The position numbers were made by a program, and so were the translations under genes. This document shows positions 22,381 through 33,634 of a stretch of DNA of 64,000 nt, one piece after another. The stretch comes from Amoebophrya sp. A120. Taxonomy: Eukaryota; Sar; Dinophyceae; Syndiniales; Amoebophryaceae. Positions within the stretch are counted from its first letter, which is position 1. Every line of letters starts with the position of its first letter. Location of the stretch: positions 218,969 through 282,968 of the forward strand of contig CAJINV010000004.1 in the NCBI GenBank assembly GCA_905178155.1, written 5' to 3'. The notes beneath the pieces are model-generated. The model ran no database searches. It was not told where the DNA came from and saw only the letters and a list, made by a program, of their open reading frames with translations.

Positions 22381-25300
22381 TACTCCAGTAGAGCAGCCCG
22401 TAGGCAACAAGATCCTGCAGAGTCTCGCCGTAGACCCCGTAGGCAACGACATACCGGTTGAAGGGATGATACTCGGCAAATACGATCCAGACGAAGAAAA
22501 GACATCACCGTGCAGGAAACAAATTAAGGCGGCTATGGCGGCTATGCAGGGGCTCGTGAACCTGGACGGACACTACTTTCAGGCCCTTCCGGATGGCTAT
22601 GTGCTTCCTCCTATCCTGTAGAGAGGCGTCCCCACTCCAGGACTGCCATGCGAATGCAGATCCTCATGCTCTGCTCTTCAATAATTGTAATTCAGGGCGT
22701 TTTTCATGCGGCTCCTCATGCGAGGCATTTTTCGGTGGTGCTATCGGAGTCTGAATCTATAGTGCGCTGATCAGGATATCATGGATAATGCAATGGATGT
22801 GAAATGCGTCTGGACATCAAGCCGGGCCTTGGCAGCACGGCTACACCTGAGCACCCCTAGTGTCGTGTGTGAGGACTTCGAGAACTTCATCTGGACTTTT
22901 GTTGGTAAGTTTCCAATATCTTGTATCTGGGACTGGGGGGGGCGTTTTTTTCTCGGGATCCCTCCAGACGAGTTTGACGCGAACCGTCGCCGTCGAAATC
23001 ATACGCATTGCAAAAGTGTCGCACTATTGCAGCTATGCATGACAAGCGTAGAAGTTTCTATACCTGAATCAGCTTTCCAAATTCCAACTTTCGTCTTGAG
23101 AAAATTCGTCATGCAGCTTGCACTAGTGCTGCTAGTCCGACCACACTTTTGCAATGCATAGATCATCGACGCCGCGTCACCTCCTACACGCTATCAATTG
23201 TAAACGTGTCTAGCAGGTCTCCGTCTCCTGGAAGCGCTTGCCCAGCTTGTGATGCGGATTCTGGAGTACCGAATTTGTATTGCATTTTTGCCAAAGCCAA
23301 AGGCTGATGTCCAGCATTTCTTGCTGCGCAAGTAGGCAGTTGGTTCCTCGGCATGAGAGGGGATCAACGGTATGAAGCAGCCACCTGCACGAGGCCTGTA
23401 GTGCTCTTGTATGCAGCATTGCGGACCATTGATTTGCGTGATGATAAACAGATAGATTACGCACTGCGAAAGTATCGTATTTTTTGTATAAATGCATTAC
23501 AAATTTCCTCAGCACGATAATATAAAACTTGTAATGGTGCGGATTTGACTTCTCAACAAAAAGATTTGTAATGCATGACTGCAATACGAATACGATACTT
23601 TTGCACAGGATATAGATGCATGAAGAGCAAGTGCATTCTTCCAGACCTAGACGTATTTCCAGGTGATACATGCCCGGGTACACAAATTACGGACGGTACG
23701 ACTGCCACACAACGCACCACGATATCAACATCGATAAATGGTTCGGCGCATACGATTATGAATTGCAAAAGTATAATCGGACTGCTCGTAGATGTAGAAA
23801 TGCAGCACAAATTTGTGCAGTATTGGAAATGAAATTTTTCCTAAACGAAAAAGACTTCGCACTTGCAATGCATACATGCAATTGCTACGACTGCGATTCT
23901 TTTGCAGATGATATCGATGGCAACGGCAGCGGGAGAAATCGCGGGGCGCGGCGCCGTATCTAGTGCAAATATGCCTGGGCCTGGAAGAGTGTAACTTCAA
24001 CTTGTCATGCTACATCTGGATGGTGAAAAAATTTGTGTTGCGTGATTACCAAAAGTTGTCCACTTTTTAACAAGATATCGGCAGTTTCTCATGCAGGAAA
24101 TGCATGATAGGGATCTCACAGAATCTGTCATGCTAGGCCTTGCATGCCAGACCGCGCGGGTCGTGGAGAAGCTGCATGACAAACAAGCTAGCAATCTTCC
24201 AGACCCAGACCCTCTTGCATTGGATACGCCGTATAGAATGCAAATGTGTCTAGATCTGGAAAAGTAGTGCAAGACTTGTCATGCATTTCGCGGCCCCCTC
24301 GCAGGGTCCGGAATGCACGCAGAAGCGTCGCAGATTCATTTGCAAGGCCTGCTGCCAACGCATGTCTATTAACAGTACGATAATGGCCGAAAAGGAATCC
24401 GGAAATCTGGATCGGACAAAAAGAAGGGAGTCCGCCCCTGGCAGGGGGGGGTCCAAGACCCTCCCCTGGGGGGGGCTGGGGGGTGGGGGTTGGGGGGTCC
24501 AGAACCCCCCCCAGGGAGTGGGGAAGGCTGCGGGGTAGGGGGTGAGGGGTTGGGGGGAAGGGCGGACCCCCGGGAGGCCCCCCACTGGGACTCGAGGCGG
24601 AGTCCCGGAAGGGCACGACCCACCACAACCAGCATCGCTAGGGCTGACACATAAGGTGGGAGAAGGGGCGGAGCAATCCGCGCACCCGCTTCACAGGGGG
24701 GGAAGTGCCTCTGCTCTGTTTGGCTATAGCGGAGGGGGCCCTTGGAGGGGGCCTTTGGTGGCGCCTTCTGGCTGCTGTGCGGTAGCAGGCGCTTTGTTCC
24801 GCCCTGGGCTTAATGTATTGCGTTGCCCCGCCCCTGCCAAGTGGGGCGGCCAAAGGCCGCCGGCCGAAGGATGGCTTGCGCTAGGACCTTGCCGGCTGGC
24901 AAACATCCAAGAGGCCCACGCCCCTGCTGTTCCCCCCGGCTTGATGTTTGCGGCCACGCTCCTTGCTTTGCCCTTTTGGGCGGCCGAAGGCCGCCGGCCG
25001 ATGGTTCGCTCCTTTGTCGCCCGTTCGAGGTTAGTATGAACCCCGTGGCCCCCCGTGGTATAGCAAGGAAACAGTAAAGCCTGGGCGCAGGCGAAGGGTT
25101 GACTTGGGAACCAACAAGGCCCAGGCGCAAGCCGGCAACCAAGGCCGCATGGGGCGGTCGTCTAGGTCAGTAAGAGGGCCGGCCCGCTCGGAAGCAAGCG
25201 GCTCGCCTGGAATCTTTTCGCGCCCTCCCCTTGCGCTATCGGTTAGCCTATTACTTTGAGGCGCGCCCCCCTTCTTGCGGTCTCTCTTTGTCCCAACACC

Positions 25301-27126
25301 ATCGGCATCGCCCTACCTGCTTTCGTTCGTTCCGGTCCAGACTCCTAGGACCGGCCACCAAGGGGTCGCCCTTTAGGGCGACCCAAGTCTTGTATATACA
25401 TAATGAGAAAAAATCCGCTTCATGCCTCGCAAGAAGTCGGCAGTACACGGCGCGGCACAATTTTTTTTTTGGCGTTCGAGACCACTTGGCATGACAAGCT
25501 GTGTCCTTCCAGACCCGAAATCAACGTATTGCACTTTATACACTGCGGCGGGGACTTCAACACGCGGCGGCGTGGCGGCGGAAATAATCCCCCACGCCTA
25601 TGGAGGCCGCAGGCTGGAGAAAATTCTCACAGTGGAAGAAATTTGCTAATGCACGATATGCGACACCGTGTCGCATAATGTAAATGTTGCCATATCATGC
25701 GTTACGATATGGGCACATAAGAACGTGACCGCATACTTGCAAAGGACGCAATGTTGAGGCTGATTCTTGTCCTGCTAGGAGTCAAGAATTGGGCTGCTGA
25801 TTAGCATGACAGAAGGGTGGCTCTGTGCCCTAAGCAGCATGAATGACACGCCGTAGGTACCCGGAAACTTTGTCATGCGTCAACTAAAAATGGCGCTTCA
25901 AGAAGTGGCAAAGTCCTGTTTTTTGCATTGCAAGCCATGATGTCCATTTTGAGAATGCCGAACCTGAGGCCTTTATAGTGCCGGCGACACGGAGATCGGC
26001 GTCGGGGACAGTGGAAATATGTTATGTAAAAACGTCCCCACCCCATCTGTGCTTCCATTTGGTCTTTTCCAGTCCATAAACACCCCATACATAGTCAAGA
26101 TGGGGAATCGGCTAGACAAATCCATAAGCTTTGGCTGTTTTGCATGATAGATTTGGGCTCGTAGTGTAGTGCTGTTTGAGGGCGGAGCTAAGCAGCATCA
26201 CAGATCTAGCATATCGTGCTGCTTGGAGGATGACGAAATCCACAACAGCACGACTAGACAAGGCTTCCCATGGGGCTCCGCGTGAGAAACTCTTTCGGCG
26301 TGCAGATTTGCATGACAACTCTGGTATGGGGACGCTTTTACCTAGGATAGGACAGACGGGGACCTCAGTCTCCTCGAGATCGGTACTGCAGGTTATCTAT
26401 CCTGTGCAAAAGTAATATCGTACTCGTATTGCAGTCATGCATTACAAGTCTTTCTCTAAAGGTAAATCAGCATTACAAATTCATTTTTCTCACGCTGAGG
26501 AAATTTGTAATGCGTTTTTTTATACGACGAGTGCGATACTTTTGCAATTCATATTATCTACACACTGCAAATAATGCGGCGCCTATCAAATGCAAGTATT
26601 AACATGTCTGCGTCTGGAAAGTTGTGATGCTGATGCCAAGATGTGGATGATAGAAGCACTTCGAAATCATGCAGCCACTTATGACACCTTTCCAGTAGAA
26701 TCATGCAGCCAAACACTTTGTATGCCAAAAGAGGGTGTGACTTCTCTTGCTGGTCAGGCATTGGTCGTAAAGCGGATGATTATGGGTTGAGGTGTGAAAG
26801 AAAAAGTTCGTGCAGTGCTACAGATTTCAAACGCGGAGTGTTCGCCGTCTCAGGGCGGTGTAGCGGATCTCCCGTGCAAAGACAGAATCAGCGGAAATCG
26901 GGTCCCGGGTAGATTTTGCATTTCCATTTTACCTAGAGGACGCAAGCCTCATACAATATCATACCTCCATGCAAGAAATAGAAATATTACTAAACCAGCA
27001 TTAATACAAGTTCAAGTTCCAACCATCCACCAGACCCAGACATATTTCCAGCGCATAGGTACCTCAGACGTCCGTTGGGAGAGTGGATTCGAGCTTGTTG
27101 CTTTTTCCATGCGCTCCAATTTCTAG
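22381..27126 (+). CDS. Gene 2: split gene, product unknown
   Basis: Proposed exons: 22381-22611, 22966-23001, 23166-23191, 23674-23756, 23919-23956, 25546 to about 25650, about 25889-26010, 26355-26397, 26559-26583 and 27063-27126 (stop TAG 27124-27126). The 5' end is missing; a family A right end precedes 22381. The junctions at 22611/22966, 23001/23166, 23191/23674, 23756/23919, 23956/25546, 26010/26355, 26397/26559 and 26583/27063 all keep one frame. Readable pieces include LDGHYFQALPDGYVLPP, DINIDKWFGAYD, GDLSLLEIGTAGY and DVRWESGFELVAFS. Polar, Gly/Arg/Tyr-rich stretches suggest an extracellular protein like its neighbours, but no domain is recognised. The link across 25650-25889 is assumed. 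Confidence 0.6.
22612..22960 (+). mobile_element. Introner family C, perfect 5-base duplication
   Basis: TATCCTGTAGAGAGGCGTCC on the left and the inverted GGGGCGTTTTTTTCTCGGGA on the right. Flanks are identical, CCTCC at 22607-22611 and 22961-22965. Excision joins GYVLPP to DEFDANRRR in frame. Confidence 0.85.
23002..23160 (+). mobile_element. Introner family D
   Basis: 159 bp. Left TACGCATTGCAAAAGTGTCG; right CACACTTTTGCAATGCATA. Flanks are AATCA / GATCA (4 of 5). Excision keeps RRNH-RRRVTSYT in frame. Confidence 0.85.
23192..23668 (+). mobile_element. Introner family A with nested family D
   Basis: Left TATCAATTGTAAACGTGTCT; right CTTCCAGACCTAGACGTATT ... GATA. Flanks are CACGC / CATGC (4 of 5). 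A D element (23458-23612) sits inside. Excision joins VTSYT to PGYTNYGRYD in frame. Confidence 0.8.
23458..23612 (+). mobile_element. Introner family D nested in family A
   Basis: 155 bp; right end ACGATACTTTTGCACAGGATA is the reverse complement of the left end of the D copy at 26398. Flanks are identical, TAGAT at 23453-23457 and 23613-23617, so D inserted into an existing A element. Confidence 0.85.
23757..23913 (+). mobile_element. Introner family D
   Basis: 157 bp; TATGAATTGCAAAAGTATAA on the left and GCGATTCTTTTGCAGATGATA on the right. Flanks are ACGAT / TCGAT (4 of 5). Excision joins WFGAYD to GNGSGRN in frame. Confidence 0.85.
23957..24226 (+). mobile_element. Introner family A, perfect duplication, back-to-back with the next
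   Basis: Left TATCTAGTGCAAATATGCCT; right CTTCCAGACCCAGACCCTCT ... GGATA. Flanks are identical CGCCG (23952-23956 and 24227-24231). The next A element begins at 24232, directly after the second CGCCG. Confidence 0.85.
24232..25540 (+). mobile_element. Introner family A carrying a GC-rich island
   Basis: Left TATAGAATGCAAATGTGTCT; right CTTCCAGACCCGAAATCAAC ... TTATA. Flanks are CGCCG / CACTG (3 of 5). About 1.1 kb of GC-rich DNA (24290-25480) lies inside, with two copies of the word AAGGCCGCCGGCCGA (from about 24854 and 24988). Removing both A elements joins GARRR to GGDFNTRRRGG in frame. Confidence 0.7.
25650..25888 (+). other. Unresolved element between exons of gene 2
   Basis: Contains a short perfect hairpin (ATGCGACACCGTGTCGCAT, about 25659-25677) and GCATGACAAA-type words seen at introner inner borders. 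Probably another introner, but I could not pair its ends. Confidence 0.35.
26011..26349 (+). mobile_element. Introner family C, perfect 5-base duplication
   Basis: Contains TATGTAAAAACGTCCCCACC near the left border and ends GGGGACGCTTTTACCTAGGA then TA. Flanks are identical GGACA (26006-26010 and 26350-26354). The interior is about 300 bp shared with the copy at 15192. Excision joins RRSASGT to DGDLSLLEI in frame. Confidence 0.85.
26398..26553 (+). mobile_element. Introner family D, perfect 5-base duplication
   Basis: 156 bp; TATCCTGTGCAAAAGTAATA on the left, GCGATACTTTTGCAATTCATA on the right. Flanks are identical TTATC (26393-26397 and 26554-26558). Excision joins IGTAGY to LHTANNAAP in frame. 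Confidence 0.9.
26584..27057 (+). mobile_element. Introner family A
   Basis: Left TATCAAATGCAAGTATTAAC then ATGTCTGCGTCTGGAAAG; right CCAGACCCAGACATATTTCC ... GCATA. Flanks are GCGCC / GGTAC (weak). Excision joins NNAAP to SDVRWESGF in frame, then the stop of gene 2. Confidence 0.7.
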
Positions 27127-27342
27127 AGCGACCATCTACTTTCTAGTAGGGTCACGCTTGACAGAGAGATTGAGTCTGCCAAATGAGAGTGTCATTTTGT
27201 TGACACCTGAGCACTAAGCAGGAGCGCTTTGTCTCCAGGACACACATGACTCTATCTGAGACGTAGTATCGGCACGGTACTAGCCTTCCGGGCTGCTTCG
27301 CTAAGTATCCACTTCTGCTGACGATTTTTCATGGTTATCTAG

Positions 27343-30300
27343 GCACAAAAACTCTGCACTTCTCGAGCCAGAAGTTCCCAGACTTCTAGACGTGTCCCAG
27401 TCTGCGACATATGCGTTGCAAATATATCTGGGTCTCGAGTCGTGCAAACTTGTAAATCTGTCAAGCAACTTAGAGCTTCAGACTGCACAAAAGTGAATGA
27501 TGCAGGTAAAGTACGTGTGCCACAGTATATAAATTAAAGTTGCCCACTTCTACTTGGCACTTTAAGGTGTGAATTGTCATGTGGACTAGGCATTGAGAAA
27601 CCTTTATGTCCACACAAAGCGTTGTTCCGATGTGACGAAATGAATCACATCATAGAAACAAACTTCTGCACTCATCCAGACTCAGACGCAATTGCACTTC
27701 ATACGACGTAAACGCGGGCGATTTTATTTGCACTGCATACCAACGGCTCTCGGAGCAGCCGCTGGGCCCCCTGACGCCGGGGAACGTACTCGCTGAGTGC
27801 GCGAAAGTGTGCACGCAGATCGTGCCCCGCTGTGTGGGGTTTGCTTTTGTGGACGCTCAAAAAGATTACCGTCAGGAGGCCGACGAAACTCTAAAGACGA
27901 AGGTCGATACCGGCGAAAAAGATACTGTCACGATGGAACTTACAGACATCTATGATAAGGTTGATAGCGAGAAGGATGATAATGATAAAAAAGGGCATAA
28001 GTGGAGGCCAGAAGAAAACTGCGAGTATTGCACGGATTGCATTGGCCATGCCCCCTCTGTATCCCGTGACGTAAAGGCGTCCCTGCCTCCCCCGAGCCGA
28101 GCGCGCGGGATCCCGACGCCGCAAGTCCTCAGCTCCCACCTCCCACAAGAAACACGCACAGCGCAATAGAATCAATAAAGCAGTCCGATAAGTGGCAGCG
28201 TCAACTATCTAGCTATCCAGTGCAAATATGTCTGGGTCTGCAAAAATGCGAACTTGTGATACGCATGTCACATCACACAAAATCTGTCACGTATGGAAGT
28301 CAACAGCTGCACATTTCTGGCCACCGAAAAAAAGGCTTCGTGATGCGGATTACGCATTAAGAATTAGAGACTTTCTCAAATAAATCTGCGATGCTAGTGC
28401 TTCCATGCCAGACCTTCTTTGTCATGCACAAACAGCGTGGCAAAAACTTCCCGACTCTTCCCATGGGTTCGCTTCCATGATTGCCGCCGGGGACGTTCTT
28501 ACGCAGTCAGCCGGATGACTGTGACCTGGCTCGTACTGTGAACGCAGCCGGATGCCTGTAACCTGGCTCGTCTTCGATGGGCAGGCGGATGATTGTGACC
28601 TGTCTCGCCCATCAAGGTCCCTAATCCGTAGGCCCTAGACGTTACCCGGCCCGCGAATGACTCCAGGGCAGCCGGGTGGTTGTTGCCTGGTTCTGAAGGG
28701 CTTCGGCGATGATCGATTGCGCCACTACTGCGGTCCGGCTACTCAGGATCGCAATCGATGGAGGGCGGGATCTGCGCCGGCGACCGGCGCTAGCCAGCCA
28801 ACCAACCACACATCTGCACTCTTCCAGACCCAGGCGCTTTGGCCTTTGATACTAGCTCACTTTGTGCAACTTGGTCGCGTTCTATTTTCGTCAAAGTGGC
28901 GTAAAGCTTCTATGCGCTTGATTTTGTTTTGTTCCAGCACGTGAAACCCCCCAAAGTCAAGATGGGGACTAAGCTACAAAAGCCAACAGCTTTACTTGGT
29001 TGTCGCGCATGGCAAGCTTAGGCTCGCAGTGTGGCCGTCTTTCGGTAGTGCTGGAGCTGCATCGCCAATCGATCGTCTCGCACTGATGCTAGCGCTAGGC
29101 CCTCTGGTAGCGTCGCAGCATGCTTCTCATGTGGTTGCCCACGAGAAACATTGCTGGTGTGCGTATGTTTGTGACAAATCAATCGGGGTCGGGGACGTTT
29201 TTAGCCGGGATAGCGTGGCACCGATTCTGGTTGTGATGAGAATAAGGATGACTGCATATGAATCAAAAATATGTCCTCTCGGTCTGGAAGTCGAAGACTT
29301 TTCCAATACTCGCGCTGGTAGTACTAATTTGTTATTGTTTATGATATCTGCAATAGTGATAGTCGTGAAGTCTGCATAGATATGTACTCTAGACCTCTAG
29401 CGCGGGCTTTCTCGCTCCAGGACGCCCGCTGGTACGAGTAAAAAATTACTCGTAAATTAATAGCACTAGAACTGCGAGCCAGCGTTTCCACTTGATGGGA
29501 ATAAGACTGCTGAAGCTGGCGCGCCCCACCAGGTGGGCGAGCCGTTTGCCGGGTGGACTCCACGAAAAAACAAAGCCGCGCCCAAAGCGACGGCCGGCAA
29601 GAAAACGGCCGCGACCTCACTACCTCCGCCCCGGCGGCTATATTTGGTAGATGTCCGGAAATTTCCGAGCGCGCGAGAGACTTGCACGAAGTCGAGAAAA
29701 GCTAACAAAAAGGAGAACTAAAGGAAAACGAGCGGCCTTCTTGGATGCCCAAGGAATTGGAGGCGTTGCCAGAGGGGCAAGCCTGCGGGCCGGTGTGGGA
29801 GACCCAAACTAGGTAGAAGGTGTCTCTAGAGTGGAGTCCATTTCTTTAGGGGGGCAAACCGGCGGGCCACTCTATCTCGATAGAGCCCATTTTAAGAGGG
29901 CACCCTAGGTGGCATGGAAGCATGAGCACCCCGCCGCCCGTGTGGGATCAGCTCAGCACGCCAGACGGCAGATATGATCCGAGGCGGTGTCGTTTGTGGT
30001 TGTGCGTCGTTTTGCCTCGACGCCTCCGTCTCCATCTGTCCCTCGTTGTCGTGGCTTGCCGTGCTTACCCCGTGGGCCTGTTCTTTGCCCCGCCCCCTAG
30101 GCTTTTTGTTGTGGCTTTGGTGCCGACCCCTGCCCCTCTCTTATTACGAGCTCGCTAGAGGGAGCGCCGAGGCCGACTCACTTCGCGCGGGCGCTTGTTT
30201 CTTCTCCAATGCCGGGCGGGGGGTTTGAAAGAATTCGAAAACCAAGGCCGCCCTGGTGTTTTCCGGCTGAAAAGCTGTTGGAATTATTTAGCCGGCCCTG

Positions 30301-32453
30301 GGGCGCCCGCTTCGTTTTGTGCCGTCCGAGGGGATAGGCGGTCTTCGCACTCTGATCGCTGGCGTTTGCCGTCCGGCGGAGGCTTGCCGGGCGCTTCGGT
30401 TTTCTTTCCGAGATTCTCTGGGGCCTGTCCCGTGGCAAACAGCAGACAGCTACAGTCCCCGGATAGCAGGCCCATTGAGGAGTTCTATAAGCAGCCTGAA
30501 GAGGGGGCCAGGTAGCCGCTTCGTTTGTTTCCTCGTTTTTGACCCACGCGCACCCGGCCCGCCCGGCGGCTTTTTCGCCTTCGGGGAATGTTGTCAGTCT
30601 GCCGGTCCGACGTTCTTCGAAAACCCCGCACCAAGTAGCAGGGAAGTAGCCGCCTTTCGCCACACCGACCGCGCAGTGACGAGGGCACGCCATATATATC
30701 CACTGCCTGGTCTCTGAAGTTTGAGCTTCGCTCTCAATGCCAGCAGGGGCGTGCTGGCCTTAGTTGGATCCCCGGTTGACAGGCTGCAGGCTGCGCGATA
30801 GAGAAAGATGCTACAGAAGAAATTTGACCTGTGTGGCTGCTTCGCGCAGTCGGTCTGTCCTCTGTCGCTCATTTAGCAGCGTGGAAGCTTTTCAGACAGA
30901 GAGACACTTGCAACTCATACCACGACGCAGCGTACAACTGCGACTCTTACTCTGGCTGCGAATATCGAGGGACCTCCTGGAGCAGAGAAGAGCTTGTTGC
31001 GCAAGAGGAGGAGATATGGAGGCGTTGGTGTCAAAATCGGCAAAGTTGAAAAATTTGCAACGCACAAATGCAGCAAGCAGCTTACCCGCATTTTTGGAGG
31101 CGAGCGTTTGTGACTAAGTGATGGCGATTGGTGTAAGCCTGTCTCGAGTTGCGTATAAGGATGCGAAAGTAGGATGATAAAAGAGGCGGGCGCCGCTTTT
31201 TTTTGCACGCGCAGCATGAGAATAGGGATCTCGGTGCTCCCAAATGTGTCATGCGCTACCTAGAGCTAGAGACTGAACAAGCGGAGCATTGTTTCCTATG
31301 CATCGCAAATCTTTTCAATTCTGTCGGGTTCAAGCCTGGCGCCTCCATATGAAAGGCGTGGGACGTATTGCTGTGTGGTTTACCAGGGCGCGAACCCGGG
31401 GAAATTGTTGCGGCAAGCGGAGAGGCGCAGACACACCGACCCCACGTCTGGCAGTGGGGACGATGGATCTGCCAACCGCCGGCGCGAGGATAAGTGCAGA
31501 AGGGTAAATCTTTCCTATGTAAGAACGCCCCTCCTACCCGAGAGCAAGTGCTATGCAGCAACTCTGAAATCCTACATGTACATGCAAATCAAATACATCT
31601 GCATCTAGTAGTTCTGATGCGCGGCGCGGCCGGAAGCAGTATTTTATAATGCTGTCCTCGAGTTGCTTCGTTATCGTTTGTGTTGTCTCCTGGCCGATTT
31701 GTGTTGATGCTGCTGGATCAGCTAAAAAGACTACACTGTGACCCCAAAACTGTCTTGTGCGACAGCCGAAGCTTCGTGACTTGTGTAGCTGAGCGGTCCC
31801 CCAATTTTACTCTAGTGGTGTGGGGCCGTTCTTCAACAAAATAAAATCAGGAGGCTCCGTATGAGGACGAGGATCCTCGGGAGAATCCGGATCTGGAGTA
31901 TGCCTTGCAAATATGTATGAGTCTGGATTTCTCGTGCAAGAACATTTCAAGGACAACAAGTTCGGTGATGCATGAAAAGGTGTGGCCAGCTTTTCCTTCG
32001 TGTTGGATGGCGCCAGTTTGTCGGGCTAAACGCGATCGCATTTGCAAGACGTCGAGCATGCTGTGGCGCTGGGTGCGGGTGTCCACTGCATGATGATGAT
32101 GATGATGATGATGATGAGCAAAACTTCTCCCGCTGTGATGCCGTAGAAGGGAAGCCTCTGAAGTTCGAGGACCACGAGGGCGGACTGTCTGCGTCCTTCC
32201 AGACCCACACATATTTGCAGTTGATACCGTGGGCCACACGACGACGGTGGGGGACGTCGCCAAGCCTTTTACGTGCGAGGCCGCCGATGGTTCCAAAGCA
32301 GAGGATGACACTTGGAGGGAAAGAAATAGAAGGAGACAGCATCAGACCTTCCCCATCTCCGGACACTGGTGGACCTACTTGCGGGACTTGGCCTTTATCG
32401 CGCAAAAAATCAAAAGTAGTACTCCCATACCTATGTTGAATACGCAAAAATAA
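27343..32453 (+). CDS. Gene 3: split gene for a PAN/Apple-like protein
   Basis: Proposed exons: 27343-27409, 27709-28213, 28857-28881, 29218-29256, 30925-31014, 31355-31510, 31849-31898 and 32232-32453 (stop TAA 32451-32453). The second exon has a PAN/Apple core: VLAECAKVCTQIVPRCVGFA. Later exons hold further Cys motifs (CTDSGCDENKDDCNAAYNC, GTYCCVVYQGANPGK), then a basic and acidic stretch (RRREDKCRR; EDEDPRENPD) and KPFTCEAADGS. All seven junctions keep one frame except inside 27709-28213. There the PAN frame stops at 28166-28168, while the frame needed downstream opens at 28070. That break could be an indel, an assembly error or an unseen small intron. The start codon is not identified. 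Confidence 0.6.
27410..27703 (+). mobile_element. Introner family A
   Basis: Left TATGCGTTGCAAATATATCT; right CATCCAGACTCAGACGCAAT ... CATA. Flanks are CGACA / CGACG (4 of 5). Excision joins PVCD to INAGDFICTAYQ in frame in gene 3. Confidence 0.85.
28214..28851 (+). mobile_element. Introner family A, perfect 5-base duplication, enlarged
   Basis: Left TATCCAGTGCAAATATGTCT; right CTTCCAGACCCAGGCGCTTT ... GATA. Flanks are identical CTAGC (28209-28213 and 28852-28856). The 638 bp include a C-like end (GCCGGGGACGTTCTTAC, about 28487) and GCCGGATG/ACCTGGCTCG direct repeats at 28510-28600. Excision joins QRQLSS to SLCATWSR in frame. Confidence 0.85.
28882..29212 (+). mobile_element. Introner family C
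   Basis: The interior AAGTCAAGATGGGGAC...AGCTTTACTTGG matches the copies at 15192 and 26011; the right end reads GGGGACGTTTTTAGCCGGGA then TA. Flanks are GCGTT / GCGTG (4 of 5). Excision joins ATWSR to CTDSGCDENKDD in frame. Confidence 0.75.
29257..30919 (+). mobile_element. Introner family A carrying a GC-rich island
   Basis: Left TATGAATCAAAAATATGTCC then TCTCGGTCTGGAAG; right CAGAGAGACACTTGCAACTC then ATA. Flanks are CTGCA / CCACG (weak). About 1.4 kb of mostly GC-rich DNA without a credible gene lies inside. Excision joins ENKDDC to NAAYNCDSY in frame. Confidence 0.65.
31015..31349 (+). mobile_element. Introner family B
   Basis: Left TATGGAGGCGTTGGTG with AAAATCGGCAAAGTTGAAAA; right CAAGCCTGGCGCCTCCATA. 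Flanks are GGAGA / TGAAA (weak). Excision joins VAQEEE to RRGTYCCVVYQ in frame. Confidence 0.8.
31511..31843 (+). mobile_element. Introner family C, perfect 5-base duplication
   Basis: Left TTTCCTATGTAAGAACGCCC; right TGTGGGGCCGTTCTTCAACA then AAATA. Flanks are identical AAATC (31506-31510 and 31844-31848). Excision joins DKCRRVN to QEAPYEDEDPRE in frame. Confidence 0.8.
31899..32226 (+). mobile_element. Introner family A with a GAT microsatellite
   Basis: Left TATGCCTTGCAAATATGTAT; right CTTCCAGACCCACACATATT ... GATA. Flanks are TGGAG / CCGTG (weak). A (GAT)n run of nine or so units lies at about 32088-32115. Excision joins ENPDLE to GHTTTVGDVAK in frame. Confidence 0.75.
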
Positions 32454-33634
32454 GTTTGGTCCTTTTTGCACAATGTAGTTGCCTGTCGTGGTGAACATGA
32501 GATCCGGCGCGCGTTGTTCCTTCCCCAAAGGCAATGCTCGTGCCTATGTGATAAGGACTGTACTTTTTTCTGAGGGCGCATGTCGAGTAGGGGTTTCAGA
32601 GGTAGACGCCAGTAGTGTTAGCGAATAGGAGTGAACACGCACCCACGGCATTCTGATTGGACGCCCGCGAGTTTACTTTAACGCGAGTACCCTCAGGCCC
32701 CTGGCCCTTTATCGCTTTTCCCAGCGGAGCAGCCTGGGAGAGTCTGCTGGAACCAGTGGGCAAAAAAAAAGCTGAAGCAACCCTGCGGCTTTTAGTGTTG
32801 CGCATGGTTTCTCGTCATTCTAGGCACAGTGCTATTGAACATCCCAAAAGCCACTCTCTACATGAATTTCCAAAGAGTTTGCGTTTTATAATTTCAGTTC
32901 TAAGTCGTTCACGTTCCGTTCTCTGTGTTGTGCAGCAGTCGCACTACCAGAGTCGAAACATATGCACCAGAGCAACAGGATCACTCGATGGCCGTGGACA
33001 TAATATTAATACTACTACGAGAGAAGCCTTAGGCCCCCAGTCGCTTAGAAGCACCTTGGCCAGGGCCGCGTAGTGGCGCGGCAGAGCTTGGGGGACCCCA
33101 TGAGCAGAAGCGCGGCGCTGTATTTTACTGCGCAGCTTTTACCTATTTCTATTTATAGCATAAGCCTTTGCTACGGTTTGATCCTCGTACTTTCTAAGCG
33201 TCAGCGATTTTTTGGATCTCTGTATGTGCAGTTGTCTTGTCTCCAGAGCACAAATTCAAATACCTGGCCAAAAGAAAAAAATTACGTCGCAGCTCCCAGC
33301 CTGCGTTCCGCTGCGGACCATGGCAAAGCTGCTCGCCACCTTTCGCCTTCTAGTCGCGAACCTGCATCCGTTCCGCCGTGGGCTCTGTGTGATTGTCTGT
33401 CAGCAGTGGCCTCTTTGTCCGAAGCTATTTACGCTAGAGCTGTCTGAATAAGTAGGCGGTAACCTCCCTCCCAGGCTGTTTATTTTAACAGGATAGATGC
33501 CACGTCCTCAGAAACGACTTAACACGAAAAAGCAGTTCGGCCGTTATGGTACTCTGCGCCTCACATACAGATTCAATTTTCAGCGAAGCCAATTGCAATT
33601 TGGCAACGCGAGCTTTTTCCTTTCTTCCATATCT
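32454..33634. other. Spacer between genes 3 and 4
   Basis: About 1.2 kb between a stop codon and the signal-peptide ATG of the next gene on the same strand. No element ends or convincing ORF. Terminator and promoter functions must lie here but no motif can be named. Confidence 0.4.

Noticed and set aside
31947-32534. Minus-strand frame with poly-Ser or poly-His runs
   Set aside because: It is the reverse reading of the GAT microsatellite inside a family A introner and of a real + strand exon.
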